Shown: positions 1-8,529 of the stretch, piece after piece
Numbering within the stretch: position 1 is the first letter of the stretch
Layout of the letters: every line of letters begins with the position of its first letter
Assembly: GCF_024206475.1 (NCBI RefSeq)
Contig: NZ_JAMBPR010000043.1
Location: 1-64,000 of the forward strand
Direction: 5' to 3'
DNA: 64,000 nt
Source of the DNA: Paraburkholderia sp. CNPSo 3274
GTDB lineage: Bacteria > Pseudomonadota > Gammaproteobacteria > Burkholderiales > Burkholderiaceae
Position numbers and translations under genes: made by a program
Notes under the pieces: generated by a model
What the model saw: only the letters and a program-made list of their open reading frames with translations
Database searches by the model: none
Told to the model about the DNA's origin: nothing

Positions 1-305
1 GCCGGATTCACCACGTCGTTCGCACCGAGCACGAGCACGACATCGGTCTGGCCGAACTCGTTGTTGATGTCCTCCATCTCGAACACCATGTCGTAGGGCA
101 CCTCGGCTTCCGCGAGCAGCACGTTCATGTGGCCCGGCATGCGGCCCGCCACCGGGTGGATCGCGTAGCGCACGTCCACGCCCTTCTCCACGAGCTTGTC
201 GGTAAGCTCCTTCAGCGCATGCTGCGCGCGCGCCACCGCGAGGCCGTAGCCCGGCACGATCACGACGCTTTCCGCATTGCCGAGCATGAACGCGGCATCG
301 TCAGC
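1..305 (-). pseudogene. pntB: pntB remnant: C-terminal NADP-binding domain of transhydrogenase beta subunit, 5' part missing, 3' end outside window
   Basis: On the minus strand this stretch reads as domain III of the proton-translocating NAD(P) transhydrogenase beta subunit: VVIVPGYGLAVA (the NADP-binding GYG loop), then IHPVAGRMPGHMNVLLAEA and LGANDVVNP, all hallmarks of PntB. A full PntB is about 460-490 residues with an N-terminal membrane domain, so roughly 350 residues should lie at higher coordinates. They do not: homology stops near position 305, and the next DNA is a terminator and the 3' end of a CoA-transferase gene. The frame stays open upstream but has no start or ribosome binding site before an internal Met at 287. 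It is therefore a 5'-truncated remnant, probably left by the rearrangement that placed the catabolic cluster here. The 3' end runs off the window. Confidence 0.8.
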
Positions 306-328
306 CGAACCCGACTCGGAAAACCATG

Positions 329-354
329 AAAAAGCGAGCCCCGAAGGGCTGCGC
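329..354 (-). terminator. rho-independent terminator after the CoA-transferase gene
   Basis: On the minus strand a hairpin with stem AGCCC/GGGCT, loop TTCG and an outer GCG/CGC extension is followed directly by five T residues (positions 333-329). It lies 20 bases past the stop codon at 374 and ends the 2458-374 operon. Confidence 0.75.
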
Positions 355-373
355 TTCGCAAGATTCTCGCTTT

Positions 374-1615
374 CTACAGCACTTTCTTTTCGCGCAGGAT
401 ATCGATTTCCGATTGCGACATGTCCAGCACATCGCGAAGCACCGCGTCCGTATGCTGACCGAGCATCGGCGGCGCTCCGTACGAATCGATAGGCGTGCCC
501 GACATCTTCACCGGATTGGCGACCATACGAACCGCCTCGTCGGTGAGCGGATGCGCGACTTCAACACACATCGCGCGCGCCTGCACATGCGGATCGGCGA
601 ACACTTGCTCCAGATTGTTGATCGGCCCCGCCGGCACCCCAGCGGCGTCGAGAGCCGCCAGCAGTTCATCGCTTTGCCATTCGGCGATCAGCGGCTCGAA
701 CACTTCGCCAAGCGCGCGACGATTCTTCACTCGCAGTGCAATCTCGCTGAATCGCGGGTCGCCGGCGAGTTCAGGATGCCCGAGGACCTGACACATCCGC
801 GCGTATTGTTCGTTGTTGCCCGCCACGATCATGATGTCGCGATCGGCACAGCGGAACATGCGCGACGGCATGCCGCCGTTCCCCTCTGTACCGCGCCGGC
901 TCGGAACCTGACCTGAAACGAGGTACTGGCTTGCATAGTGCGATGTGGCGGCGATCATCGCGTCCAGCAGCGCCAGGTCGATGTACTGCCCCTCCCCGCT
1001 GCCGCCTTGCGCCGCGTCGCGATGATAGAGCGCGGCGATGATCGCGGACGCCGCGTACTGGCCACAAAGGATGTCCGCGAGACTGGGCCCGGTTTTCATC
1101 GGTCCGCCGCCCGGCACGTCGTCGCCGTTACCCGTGACGCTCATTAGACCGCCCATCGCCTGGAAAATCGAATCGTATCCGGGGCGCGGACTGTACGGTC
1201 CGGTTTGTCCGAACCCCGTTATCGAGCAGTAGATCAGGCGTGGATTGACGAGCTTGAGGCTCTCATAGTCGAGCCCATAGCGCTTGAGGTCGCCGACCTT
1301 ATAGTTCTCGAGCAATACGTCGCACTGCGCCGCCAGCGAGCGGATCAGCGCCTGGCCGTCGGGCGTCGAAATATCGCATGTGATCGACTTCTTGCCGCGG
1401 TTCGCGCTGATAAAGAACGTCGACTCGCGCGTGACCTTGCCCTCCCGATCCATGAGAAACGGAGGGCCGAACTGCCGCGAATCGTCCCCTTTGCCCGGAC
1501 GCTCTACCTTGATGACCTCCGCGCCGAGATCCGCCAGCATCTGAGCCCCCCAGGGCCCCGCGAGAATGCGGCTCAGGTCGAGTACGCGAACCCCCGTCAA
1601 CGCGCCTTTTGTCAT
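374..1615 (-). CDS. CaiB/BaiF (family III) CoA transferase
   Basis: The 413-residue protein has the family III CoA-transferase fold. The N-terminus VRVLDLSRILAGPW and ADLGAEVIKVERP are the usual CoA-binding signature, and IDLALLDA carries the conserved Asp that forms the aspartyl-CoA thioester intermediate in this family. Such enzymes move CoA between carboxylates, often from succinyl-CoA to a catabolic acid; the acid cannot be told from sequence. I chose the Met at 1615 because AGAGGA lies about 10 bases upstream; an in-frame ATG at 1660 would add 15 residues without that site. The gene follows the crotonase at 1664-2458 and is closed by the terminator at 329-354. Confidence 0.88.
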   Translation of the reverse strand: MTKGALTGVRVLDLSRILAGPWGAQMLADLGAEVIKVERPGKGDDSRQFGPPFLMDREGKVTRESTFFISANRGKKSITCDISTPDGQALIRSLAAQCDVLLENYKVGDLKRYGLDYESLKLVNPRLIYCSITGFGQTGPYSPRPGYDSIFQAMGGLMSVTGNGDDVPGGGPMKTGPSLADILCGQYAASAIIAALYHRDAAQGGSGEGQYIDLALLDAMIAATSHYASQYLVSGQVPSRRGTEGNGGMPSRMFRCADRDIMIVAGNNEQYARMCQVLGHPELAGDPRFSEIALRVKNRRALGEVFEPLIAEWQSDELLAALDAAGVPAGPINNLEQVFADPHVQARAMCVEVAHPLTDEAVRMVANPVKMSGTPIDSYGAPPMLGQHTDAVLRDVLDMSQSEIDILREKKVL

Positions 1616-1663
1616 ATCAAACTGTCCTCTTGAATTCATGCCGGCCGCGCCGTAAGCCATGCA

Positions 1664-2458
1664 TCAGCGTCCGACGAACTTCGCCGTGCGTTTTTCGACG
1701 AAGGACTGAACGCCTTCCTTTGCGTCTTCCGTGTTGTAGAGAAACTGCTGGGTCGACTGAATCGTCGCGTAGGCATCCTGCCAGCCTTGCCCCAGTGAGA
1801 CGCGCGCGTTCTGCATCGTGGCCTGAACGGCGAGCGGCGCCTGCGCGGCGATTCGCTCCGCGATAGCGAGCGCCCGGTCGAACTCCTGGCCCGCCGGCAC
1901 AACGTCCTGCACGAAGTTCATGTGGCGCGCCTCCTCTGCGGTGAACTCGTCGCCGGTGAGCAGCACCTTCATCGCGTTGCCCCAGCCGGCACGCTGGACC
2001 ATCCGGAACGTCGCACCACAACCTGCCATGATCCCCCGCTTCACTTCAAGCTGGGAGAAACGGCAGTTATCGGCGGCCACGGCCACTTCCGATGCCAGCA
2101 TCAATTCGACCGCGACCGTAAAGCAGATGCCTTTGAGAGCGATGACGACCGGCTTTGTGCGCAGCGGCGCGCGCAAGTTGAACGGATCGACCTCGCCCTC
2201 CGGAAGCAAGGGTTTGCCCTCACGGCGCAACGGCGCGATCTTCGGCATGTCGAGCCCCGCCGTAAAGTGGTCGCCTTCGGCATAGACCAGACCGCAGAAC
2301 AGATCGCTGCTGTTCTCGAGCCGCGTGTAAGCGGCGGCCAGTTCCTTGAACATCTTCGGCGTAAAGCCGTTGCGCTTTTCCGGCCGGTCGATCCCTATCA
2401 AAAGCAGGTTCCCGCGTTGTTCAACGCGAATCTGTCCGTCCTCGTGACGAGTCGTCAT
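1664..2458 (-). CDS. enoyl-CoA hydratase/isomerase (crotonase) family protein
   Basis: This 264-residue crotonase has the substrate-CoA loop FTAGLDMP, where typical members read FCAGADI, and the oxyanion region ELMLASEVAVAAD. The segment QLEVKRGIMAGCGAT keeps one acidic residue at the first catalytic position but lacks the usual second Glu region PGxGGT, so it may be an isomerase or hydrolase rather than a plain hydratase. ATG at 2458 follows GAGGAGA. It is first in a two-gene operon with the downstream CaiB transferase and diverges from the hydratase at 2679. A TTGCCA-N17-TATGAT promoter with an operator in its spacer lies upstream. Confidence 0.85.
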   Translation of the reverse strand: MTTRHEDGQIRVEQRGNLLLIGIDRPEKRNGFTPKMFKELAAAYTRLENSSDLFCGLVYAEGDHFTAGLDMPKIAPLRREGKPLLPEGEVDPFNLRAPLRTKPVVIALKGICFTVAVELMLASEVAVAADNCRFSQLEVKRGIMAGCGATFRMVQRAGWGNAMKVLLTGDEFTAEEARHMNFVQDVVPAGQEFDRALAIAERIAAQAPLAVQATMQNARVSLGQGWQDAYATIQSTQQFLYNTEDAKEGVQSFVEKRTAKFVGR

Positions 2459-2509
2459 GCACTGTCTCCTCGCGGTGTTTTCCGTTAGCAAATCCGACCA
2501 TGGGCTCAA

Positions 2510-2565
2510 TTGACAAAGCCGGGTCACACATTCAGAATCATAAACGTCGTTCACAAATTTGGCAA
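2510..2565. promoter_or_regulatory. divergent promoters with GAAC-N3-GTTC-type operator
   Basis: Rightward promoter: TTGACA at 2510-2515, 17-base spacer, CAGAAT at 2533-2538; three bases later the operator AAACGTCGTTC (2542-2552, one mismatch to GAAC-N3-GTTC). Leftward promoter: TTGCCA (2565-2560), 17-base spacer, TATGAT (2542-2537), with the operator inside the spacer. One bound repressor could block both crotonase units. Confidence 0.6.
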
Positions 2566-2678
2566 CGCGCGGCACGACCCGACGCAGTCTGAATGGGGCG
2601 CCACAGCCAACGCAACTATGGCCGAGCAGATACCGATGCTGGCTTAAGTGTTCACCCTGATTCCCGCAAGGAAAGACC

Positions 2679-3455
2679 ATGGCCTATGAGACGATCATCG
2701 TCGAAATTCACGGCAAGACCGGCTTGATCAAGCTGAACCGTCCGCAAGCCTATAACGCGCTGAACAACCAGCTGATGGACGAGCTGACGGCCGCACTCGA
2801 CGGCCTCGAAGCCGATCCGGCCATTGGCGCGATCGTGCTCGCCGGCAGTGAAAAGGCGTTCGCCGCCGGAGCCGACATCAAGATGATGGGCGAATGGACG
2901 TACATGGACGTCTACAAGAATCAGTTCATCACGTCGAACTGGGAGCGCACCTCGCGTTGCCGCAAACCGGTCATCGCCGCCGTCGCCGGTCTTGCGCTGG
3001 GCGGAGGCTGCGAGCTGGCCATGATGTGCGACTTCATTCTGGCCGCCGACAACGCGCGTTTCGCCCTGCCCGAAATCACGCTCGCAACCATTCCCGGCGC
3101 TGGCGGCACGCAGCGCCTCACGCGCGTGCTCGGCAAATCGAAGGCGATGGAGATGATCCTCACCGGCCGCAAGATGGACGCTGTCGAAGCCGAACGATGC
3201 GGGCTCGTGAGCCGCATCGTTCCCGTCGATACGCTCGTCGGCGAAGCGCTGAAAACAGCCGACGAAATCGCGCGATTCTCGCAACCGGTCGTGGCGATGG
3301 CGAAAGAGTGCGTCAACCGTGCCTACGAATCGAGCCTCGCCGAAGGCATCCTGTTCGAGCGGCGCATGGCGTATTCGACTTTCGCCACCGAAGACCGCAA
3401 GGAAGGGATGGCAGCCTTCGCCGAAAAACGCAAGCCGCAGTTCCGCGATTGTTGA
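2679..3455 (+). CDS. enoyl-CoA hydratase (canonical crotonase)
   Basis: A 258-residue canonical 2-enoyl-CoA hydratase. FAAGADIK is the CoA/oxyanion loop; LALGGGCELAMMCD and LPEITLATIPGAGGTQRL carry the two catalytic glutamates, both present, so hydration of trans-2-enoyl-CoA is expected. The C-terminus EKRKPQFRD is typical. ATG follows AAGGAA. It is first in a five-gene rightward run (2679-8276) that supplies hydratase, flavoprotein, two CoA transferases and thiolase, enough for beta-oxidation-like degradation of a CoA-activated acid. An isolated promoter/operator lies at 2510-2552. Confidence 0.92.
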   Translation: MAYETIIVEIHGKTGLIKLNRPQAYNALNNQLMDELTAALDGLEADPAIGAIVLAGSEKAFAAGADIKMMGEWTYMDVYKNQFITSNWERTSRCRKPVIAAVAGLALGGGCELAMMCDFILAADNARFALPEITLATIPGAGGTQRLTRVLGKSKAMEMILTGRKMDAVEAERCGLVSRIVPVDTLVGEALKTADEIARFSQPVVAMAKECVNRAYESSLAEGILFERRMAYSTFATEDRKEGMAAFAEKRKPQFRDC

Positions 3456-3560
3456 ATCACTGAGAAAAAAGGCCACTTCTGCCGTGGCGAACTGAGCACG
3501 CCAGGCCGCGCGTCCAGCGCCCCTCTGGCACACACTTCCTACCCAAACTACGGGCACGCG

Positions 3561-4547
3561 ATGAAACCCTACGTCAATCGCATTACTGAATTACTCGGCA
3601 TTCAATACCCTATCATTCAAGGCGGCATGCGCTGGGTGGCGCGCGCCGAACTGGCAGCGGCCGTAGGCAACGCGGGCGGTCTTGGCTTCCTCTCCGCGCA
3701 TACGCATGCAAGCGCCGACGCGCTCGCGCGTGAAATCGACAAAGTGCGTTCGCTCACGGACAAACCGTTCGGTGTGAACCTGACCGTTCTCGGCGCAAAT
3801 GTCGGCCTCGACTATGACGCGTATGTGCGCACGATCGTTTCGCAGGGTGTGCAGGTCGTGGAAACGGCAGGCAGCAATCCCGCGAAATACATCGCCGAAT
3901 TCAAGGCGCGCGGCGTCAAGGTCGTCCACAAGTGCGTCACGGTCCGCCACGCGGTGAAGGCCGAATCGCTCGGCGCGGACGCCGTCAGCATCGACGGGTT
4001 CGAATGCGCGGGGCACCCGGGCGAAGACGATATCCCGGGACTGATCCTGATTCCCGCCGCCGCCGACAAGCTGAAGGTGCCGATTCTCGCCTCCGGTGGC
4101 TTCGCCGATGGGCGCGGTCTGATGGCGGCTCTGGCGCTCGGCGCGGAAGGCATCAATATGGGCACGCGCTTTATGCTCACGCAAGAATCGCAGGTACACC
4201 CGGCGATCAAGCAACGTCTGCTGGAAGCGACCGAGCGCGATACGCTGGTGGTCGGCCGCTCGCTCGGCGATTCAAGCCGTGTGATCAAGAATAGCGTGAG
4301 CCTCGCCGCGCTCGAACTGGAGCGCAGCGGGCAGGTGACGCATGCCGACCTCTACGCGCTGACCGGAGCTAAGCGTTGGATGGACGCATTCGTCACGGGA
4401 GAAGTCGAAGGCGGCGCGTTCCCCGCCGGGATCGTGACCGGTCTCATCCACGACCTGCCTACCTGTGCGGAACTGATCGGACGCATCGTGAAGGAAGCTG
4501 CCGCGATCGCGCAACGCCAGCTCGGCTTCGGAGCCGCTCTCGCATGA
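3561..4547 (+). CDS. nitronate monooxygenase / 2-nitropropane dioxygenase-family flavoprotein (IpdC-like enoyl reductase possible)
   Basis: The 328-residue TIM-barrel FMN protein begins LLGIQYPIIQGGM, the class signature, with SIDGFECAGHPGEDD holding the active-site His and LASGGFADGRGL plus MGTRFML forming the FMN-phosphate site. Annotated relatives are nitronate monooxygenases. In steroid catabolism the homologue IpdC instead reduces a ring-derived CoA thioester. Because this gene overlaps a CoA-transferase gene by ATGA and precedes another CoA transferase and a thiolase, an IpdC-type role is more likely than nitronate oxidation (inference). Confidence 0.85.
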   Translation: MKPYVNRITELLGIQYPIIQGGMRWVARAELAAAVGNAGGLGFLSAHTHASADALAREIDKVRSLTDKPFGVNLTVLGANVGLDYDAYVRTIVSQGVQVVETAGSNPAKYIAEFKARGVKVVHKCVTVRHAVKAESLGADAVSIDGFECAGHPGEDDIPGLILIPAAADKLKVPILASGGFADGRGLMAALALGAEGINMGTRFMLTQESQVHPAIKQRLLEATERDTLVVGRSLGDSSRVIKNSVSLAALELERSGQVTHADLYALTGAKRWMDAFVTGEVEGGAFPAGIVTGLIHDLPTCAELIGRIVKEAAAIAQRQLGFGAALA

Positions 4548-5740
4548 AACTGACCGGTCTTCGCGTGGTGGATCTGTCACAGTTCATGCCGGGTCCGTTC
4601 CTCGCCGGCAACCTCGCGGAACACGGCGCGCACGTCATCAAGATCGAACCGGTCACCGGTGACCCCACACGCGGCGCACCGGGCACGGATGGCGCGTTCT
4701 TCGCCGCGATCAACCGCGGCAAGCGCAGCATCGCCCTCGACCTGAAGCATCCCGATGGACGCGAGGCGGCGCTCAAGCTGATGAACGAGGCCGACGTGGT
4801 GATCGAATCGTCACGGCCGGGGGTGGCCGCCCGCCTTGGCATCGACTACGACACGGTGAGCCGGACGAACCCGCGACTCGTTTATTGCGCGATGACCGCA
4901 TTTGGACAGAATGGCCCGCTCTCTCAACTGCCCGCTCATGATCCGGTGATTCAAGCGCTTGCGGGAACGCTGCCGCGCGACAGCCGCGGGATGCCCGTTA
5001 CCACAGGGCCGTCGCTCGCCGCGCTTGCCGGTTCGTTGACGGCGTTGTCCGCTGTGTTGATGGCACTACTGCGCGCGCGGGAAACGGGGCTCGGCGACTA
5101 CATCGACATCTCGCTCTTCGATGCGGCGCTCACTGCACAGCCTTATCTGAGTGGCCGCTTGCTCAACACGCCGGACGTTTCATCCGAGGAGACGCCGGAT
5201 GACGACAGCGGACTCGCACTGCTCAGCAGCTATGAGACTGCCGATTCGAAATGGCTCTGCCTCGGCGGCCGGGAGCGCAGCTTTGCCACTAACCTGCTTA
5301 CGCCACTCGGCCGCCCTGACCTGGTCGGCGACGCCATCGGTCCGGCCGGCGAAGCTCAGACGCGGGTGTGCGCATTCCTGACGCGTACCTTCCTGACCCG
5401 CACGCTCGATGAATGGCTCGACTGGTTCGAGGGCCGAAACATCAGCGTCGCGCCTGTGCTCTCGCTCGCCGAAGCGCTCGACCATCCACATGCGCATGAG
5501 CGCGCGATGATTCAAAGCGATCCGTCCGGACGCAAACACGTTGCAAGCCCGATTCATTTCCGCACGGAGCCTGCAGCGCCGCCGCTCGCCGTTCCGCGCC
5601 TTGGCCAGCATACGGAAGACGTACTGCGCAGCATCGGATACAGCGAAGAGCGGATCGCGGAACTCATCGCTTCGGGCGCCGTGCGTGGGCAGTACGACGA
5701 GACCCATGCCGTTGCGCAAATGACTCAAACTACGCACTGA
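4544..5740 (+). CDS. CaiB/BaiF (family III) CoA transferase
   Basis: A 398-residue family III CoA transferase: LRVVDLSQFMPGPF at the N-terminus, EHGAHVIKIEP, AINRGKRSIALDLK and the catalytic Asp region IDISLFDAAL. The start codon overlaps the stop of the preceding flavoprotein (ATGA), indicating translational coupling. It shares the fold of the protein at 374-1615 but is clearly diverged, so a different acid is likely. The C-terminal RLGQHTEDVLR motif is normal for the family. Substrate not deducible. Confidence 0.88.
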   Translation: MKLTGLRVVDLSQFMPGPFLAGNLAEHGAHVIKIEPVTGDPTRGAPGTDGAFFAAINRGKRSIALDLKHPDGREAALKLMNEADVVIESSRPGVAARLGIDYDTVSRTNPRLVYCAMTAFGQNGPLSQLPAHDPVIQALAGTLPRDSRGMPVTTGPSLAALAGSLTALSAVLMALLRARETGLGDYIDISLFDAALTAQPYLSGRLLNTPDVSSEETPDDDSGLALLSSYETADSKWLCLGGRERSFATNLLTPLGRPDLVGDAIGPAGEAQTRVCAFLTRTFLTRTLDEWLDWFEGRNISVAPVLSLAEALDHPHAHERAMIQSDPSGRKHVASPIHFRTEPAAPPLAVPRLGQHTEDVLRSIGYSEERIAELIASGAVRGQYDETHAVAQMTQTTH

Positions 5741-5753
5741 CGCGAACAACATC

Positions 5754-7046
5754 ATGCCCTTACTGCTAGAGGCGGACTCCGTCGACTTCGCATCCGTCGT
5801 TCGTTCTGGAGATACCGTTGCGTGGGGTCAATCGAACGCGGAGCCCCTCCCGCTCACGAGAAAGTTGCTAGAGCAACGGCACAGCATTGGCGCATTTCGG
5901 ATTTTTTTGGGCGCCAGCAGTTTCGACACCTGCCGCCCGGAGCACGCGGACTGCATCGATTTCGTTTCGTACTGTGGCACAGGCGCCAACCGCGCTTTGG
6001 CCAAGGCTGGCGCACTCGATATTCTTCCGTGCCACTACTCGCAGTTTCCACAGATGATGGAGTCGGGCCAGTTTCCCATCGACGTCTTGCTGCTGCAGTT
6101 GGCGCCGCCCGATTTGCAGGGTCGCTATAGCCTGTCCATTGCGCATGAGTATCTGATTCCGGCACTGAAGCACGCGCGCGTCGTCGTTGCGGAAGTGAAT
6201 GAGCAGGCGCCCTGGACATACGGCGAGCGCTACCTCCGCGACGACGAGATCGACTTCATCCTGCCGACGTCACGCGTTTTGCCCGAAAGTTCGCCCAGCG
6301 CAGCAAGCGCAACGGATCTGGCGATCGCACAGTACACGGCAAGTTTGATCGAAGACGGCGCCACGATTCAACTCGGTCTCGGCGCGATTCCAGAGGCGAT
6401 CCTTGCGTGCCTCACCGATCGTCGAGACCTCGGCATTCATTCCGGCACGATCGGAGACCAAGTCGCCGATCTCATGCAAAGCGGCGTGATCAACAATGCG
6501 CGCAAGACCATCGACATGGGCAAGACCATTGCCGGCGTGATGATGGGCGGCCGTCGCATTCACGAGTTCGCGCACCGCAACGACGCCATCGAGTTTCGTT
6601 CGACCCGCTACACGCACGACCCGCACGTGCTCGCGAGCATCGATCGCTTCGTCGCCATCAACTCGGCGGTCGAAGTCGATCTGAGCGGGCAGATCAACGC
6701 CGAAATTGCCGGGGGAGTATACGTGGGAGCGGTGGGCGGCGCACTGGACTTCCTGCGCGGCGCGCGGCGCTCCCGTGGCGGCGTTCCCGTCATCGCACTG
6801 CCCTCCACGGCGGGTAAAGGCGCCTCGCGCATTGTCGCGTCGTTGAACGGCCCGGTCAGCACGCCGCGCAGCGACGCGGGCATCGTCGTGACGGAATATG
6901 GCGTAGCCGACCTGCGCGGACTGACGTTGCGCCAACGGCGCGAGTGCATGCTGACAATCGCGCATCCGGACCATCGTGGCGCGCTCGATCAGATGGCGGG
7001 CGCCCGGCCGTCCAATCGCTCCGGTAATGCGACGCTCGTCGCCTGA
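5754..7046 (+). CDS. acetyl-CoA hydrolase/transferase family (4-hydroxybutyrate CoA-transferase-like)
   Basis: The 430-residue protein belongs to the Cat1/Cat2/AbfT family of CoA transferases. GATIQLGLGAIPEA, MGGRRIHEFA, the QINAEIAGG segment with the expected catalytic Glu, and the C-terminal VTEYGVADLRG with the RxR-like turn are all present. These enzymes transfer CoA from acetyl- or succinyl-CoA to hydroxy- or oxo-acids. Two CoA-transferase types side by side suggest that at least two free acids arise in this branch. The ribosome binding site is weak (13-base gap after the CaiB gene), consistent with read-through translation. Confidence 0.85.
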   Translation: MPLLLEADSVDFASVVRSGDTVAWGQSNAEPLPLTRKLLEQRHSIGAFRIFLGASSFDTCRPEHADCIDFVSYCGTGANRALAKAGALDILPCHYSQFPQMMESGQFPIDVLLLQLAPPDLQGRYSLSIAHEYLIPALKHARVVVAEVNEQAPWTYGERYLRDDEIDFILPTSRVLPESSPSAASATDLAIAQYTASLIEDGATIQLGLGAIPEAILACLTDRRDLGIHSGTIGDQVADLMQSGVINNARKTIDMGKTIAGVMMGGRRIHEFAHRNDAIEFRSTRYTHDPHVLASIDRFVAINSAVEVDLSGQINAEIAGGVYVGAVGGALDFLRGARRSRGGVPVIALPSTAGKGASRIVASLNGPVSTPRSDAGIVVTEYGVADLRGLTLRQRRECMLTIAHPDHRGALDQMAGARPSNRSGNATLVA

Positions 7047-7079
7047 ATCAGAACCTCGAAACCCTGCAAGGAAATTTCC

Positions 7080-8276
7080 ATGAAACGCGCAGCCATTGTC
7101 TCCCCCGTACGAACGCCCGTCGGCACCTTTGGCGGTAGCCTGCGCGGCGTCTCCGTCGAAGAACTCGGCGCACTCGTTGCGAACGAAACGATCCGGCGAG
7201 CGGGCCTCGATCCCGCTCGCATCGACGACGTCGTGTTCGCACAATCGTATGCGAACAGCGAAACGCCCTGCGTGGGCCGCTGGATCGCGCTGCAGGCGGG
7301 CCTGCCCGTGGAAGTGCCGGGCATGCAACTGGACCGCCGCTGCGGCGGCGGCCTGCAGGCGCTCGCCACCGCAGCGATGATGGTGCAGACCGGCGCCGCC
7401 GAGGTGGTGCTGGCCGGCGGCGTGGAAAGCATGAGCAACATCGAGTACTACAGCACGGACATGCGCTGGGGCGCCCGTTCGGGCTCCGTCCAGTTTCACG
7501 ACCGTCTCGCACGCGGCCGCGAGCGCTCGCAGCCCGAATCTCGCTTCGGCTATATCTCCGGCATGATCGAGACGGCGGAAAATCTCGCCACCGACTACGG
7601 CATCAGCCGCGAGGCCGCCGACGAATTCGCGTTGCGCAGCCATCAGCGCGCGGCGGCGGCGTGGGAGTCGGGCCGCATGGCCGAAGAAGTCGTTGCGGTC
7701 AGCGTTCCCCAGAAGAAGGGCGAACCGCTCCTCTTCTCCAAGGACGAAGGATTCCGTGCGGACGCCAGCATGGAAAGTCTCGGCAAGCTTCGCGCGTTGA
7801 TGCCGGGCGGCACGGTTACCGCAGGCAACTCCAGCCAGCAGAACGACGCCGCAGCCGCTTGCCTCGTCGTCGCGGAAGACCGCCTCGAAGCACTCGGCCT
7901 CGAACCCATCGCCTGGCTGACGGGCTGGGCCGCCGCCGGCTGCGAGCCGTCACGCATGGGCATCGGACCCGTGCCTGCGGTCCAGAAGCTCATGGCGCGC
8001 ACCGGCCTCTCGCTCGATCAGATGGATCTCGTCGAAGTGAACGAAGCGTTCGCATGCCAGGTGCTGGCAGTCCTCAAAGGCTGGAACTGGCACGATACCG
8101 ACCGGCTCAACGTGAACGGCTCCGGCATCTCGCTCGGCCACCCGATTGGCGCAACGGGCGTACGGATCATGACAACGCTCTTGCACGAACTGACGCGCCG
8201 AAAGGGGCGTTATGCGCTCGAGACCATGTGCATCGGCGGTGGCCAGGGTATCGCCGCCGTATTCGAGCGCGCTTGA
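7080..8276 (+). CDS. acetyl-CoA C-acyltransferase (thiolase)
   Basis: A 398-residue degradative thiolase with all catalytic elements: nucleophilic Cys in LDRRCGGGLQA, NEAFA, the GHPIGATG His loop and the second Cys in CIGGGQG. It cleaves a 3-oxoacyl-CoA to acetyl-CoA (or propionyl-CoA) and a shortened acyl-CoA. The ATG follows AAGGAA. It closes the rightward run begun by the hydratase at 2679. It differs from the thiolase-like protein at 61714, which lacks these cysteines, so this is the true thiolytic enzyme of the window. Confidence 0.93.
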   Translation: MKRAAIVSPVRTPVGTFGGSLRGVSVEELGALVANETIRRAGLDPARIDDVVFAQSYANSETPCVGRWIALQAGLPVEVPGMQLDRRCGGGLQALATAAMMVQTGAAEVVLAGGVESMSNIEYYSTDMRWGARSGSVQFHDRLARGRERSQPESRFGYISGMIETAENLATDYGISREAADEFALRSHQRAAAAWESGRMAEEVVAVSVPQKKGEPLLFSKDEGFRADASMESLGKLRALMPGGTVTAGNSSQQNDAAAACLVVAEDRLEALGLEPIAWLTGWAAAGCEPSRMGIGPVPAVQKLMARTGLSLDQMDLVEVNEAFACQVLAVLKGWNWHDTDRLNVNGSGISLGHPIGATGVRIMTTLLHELTRRKGRYALETMCIGGGQGIAAVFERA

Positions 8277-8292
8277 CTCTGGGTGACGAAGC

Positions 8293-8311
8293 GCACGGCC
8301 TGGCGCCGTGC
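8293..8311. terminator. hairpin between convergent thiolase and rubredoxin genes
   Basis: GCACGGC and GCCGTGC form a seven-base stem with a five-base loop in the 49 bases between two convergent genes. There is no T-tract on either strand, so termination is only inferred from position. Confidence 0.35.
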
Positions 8312-8325
8312 ACGTGCCCAAACCC

Positions 8326-8496
8326 TCAGGCCTCCACCTCGACCATCACGAAGTCGGCCTTGGTCGCGCCGCACTCGGGGCATGCCCAATCATCCGGGAT
8401 GTCTTCCCAGCGGGTGCCGGGCGCGACGCCCTCCGCCGGAAGTCCCGCTGCTTCGTCGTAGTAAAACCCGCAAAAAATGCATTGCCACTTTTTCAT
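8326..8496 (-). CDS. rubredoxin
   Basis: A 56-residue rubredoxin, complete and small. Two Cys pairs, C6-x2-C9 (CIFCG) and C39-x2-C42 (CPECG), bind one iron; YYDEAAGLP, APGTRWEDIP and DDWACP are the classic conserved segments. Rubredoxins pass single electrons to membrane alkane hydroxylases or to other oxidoreductases. No alkB-type hydroxylase or rubredoxin reductase is visible here. It sits 33 bases downstream of a CYP101-type P450 in the same direction, so it may serve that P450 or an unlinked enzyme (inference). The ribosome binding site is weak (GAGCGA). Confidence 0.93.
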   Translation of the reverse strand: MKKWQCIFCGFYYDEAAGLPAEGVAPGTRWEDIPDDWACPECGATKADFVMVEVEA

Positions 8497-8529
8497 GATC
8501 GCTCTATGAGTCGTTGAGGTGGGGTTGTT

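Noticed and set aside
3472..3488. Terminator after the enoyl-CoA hydratase (GCCAC/GTGGC)
   Set aside because: The A-run lies on the wrong side for a rightward terminator, and the downstream genes look co-transcribed.
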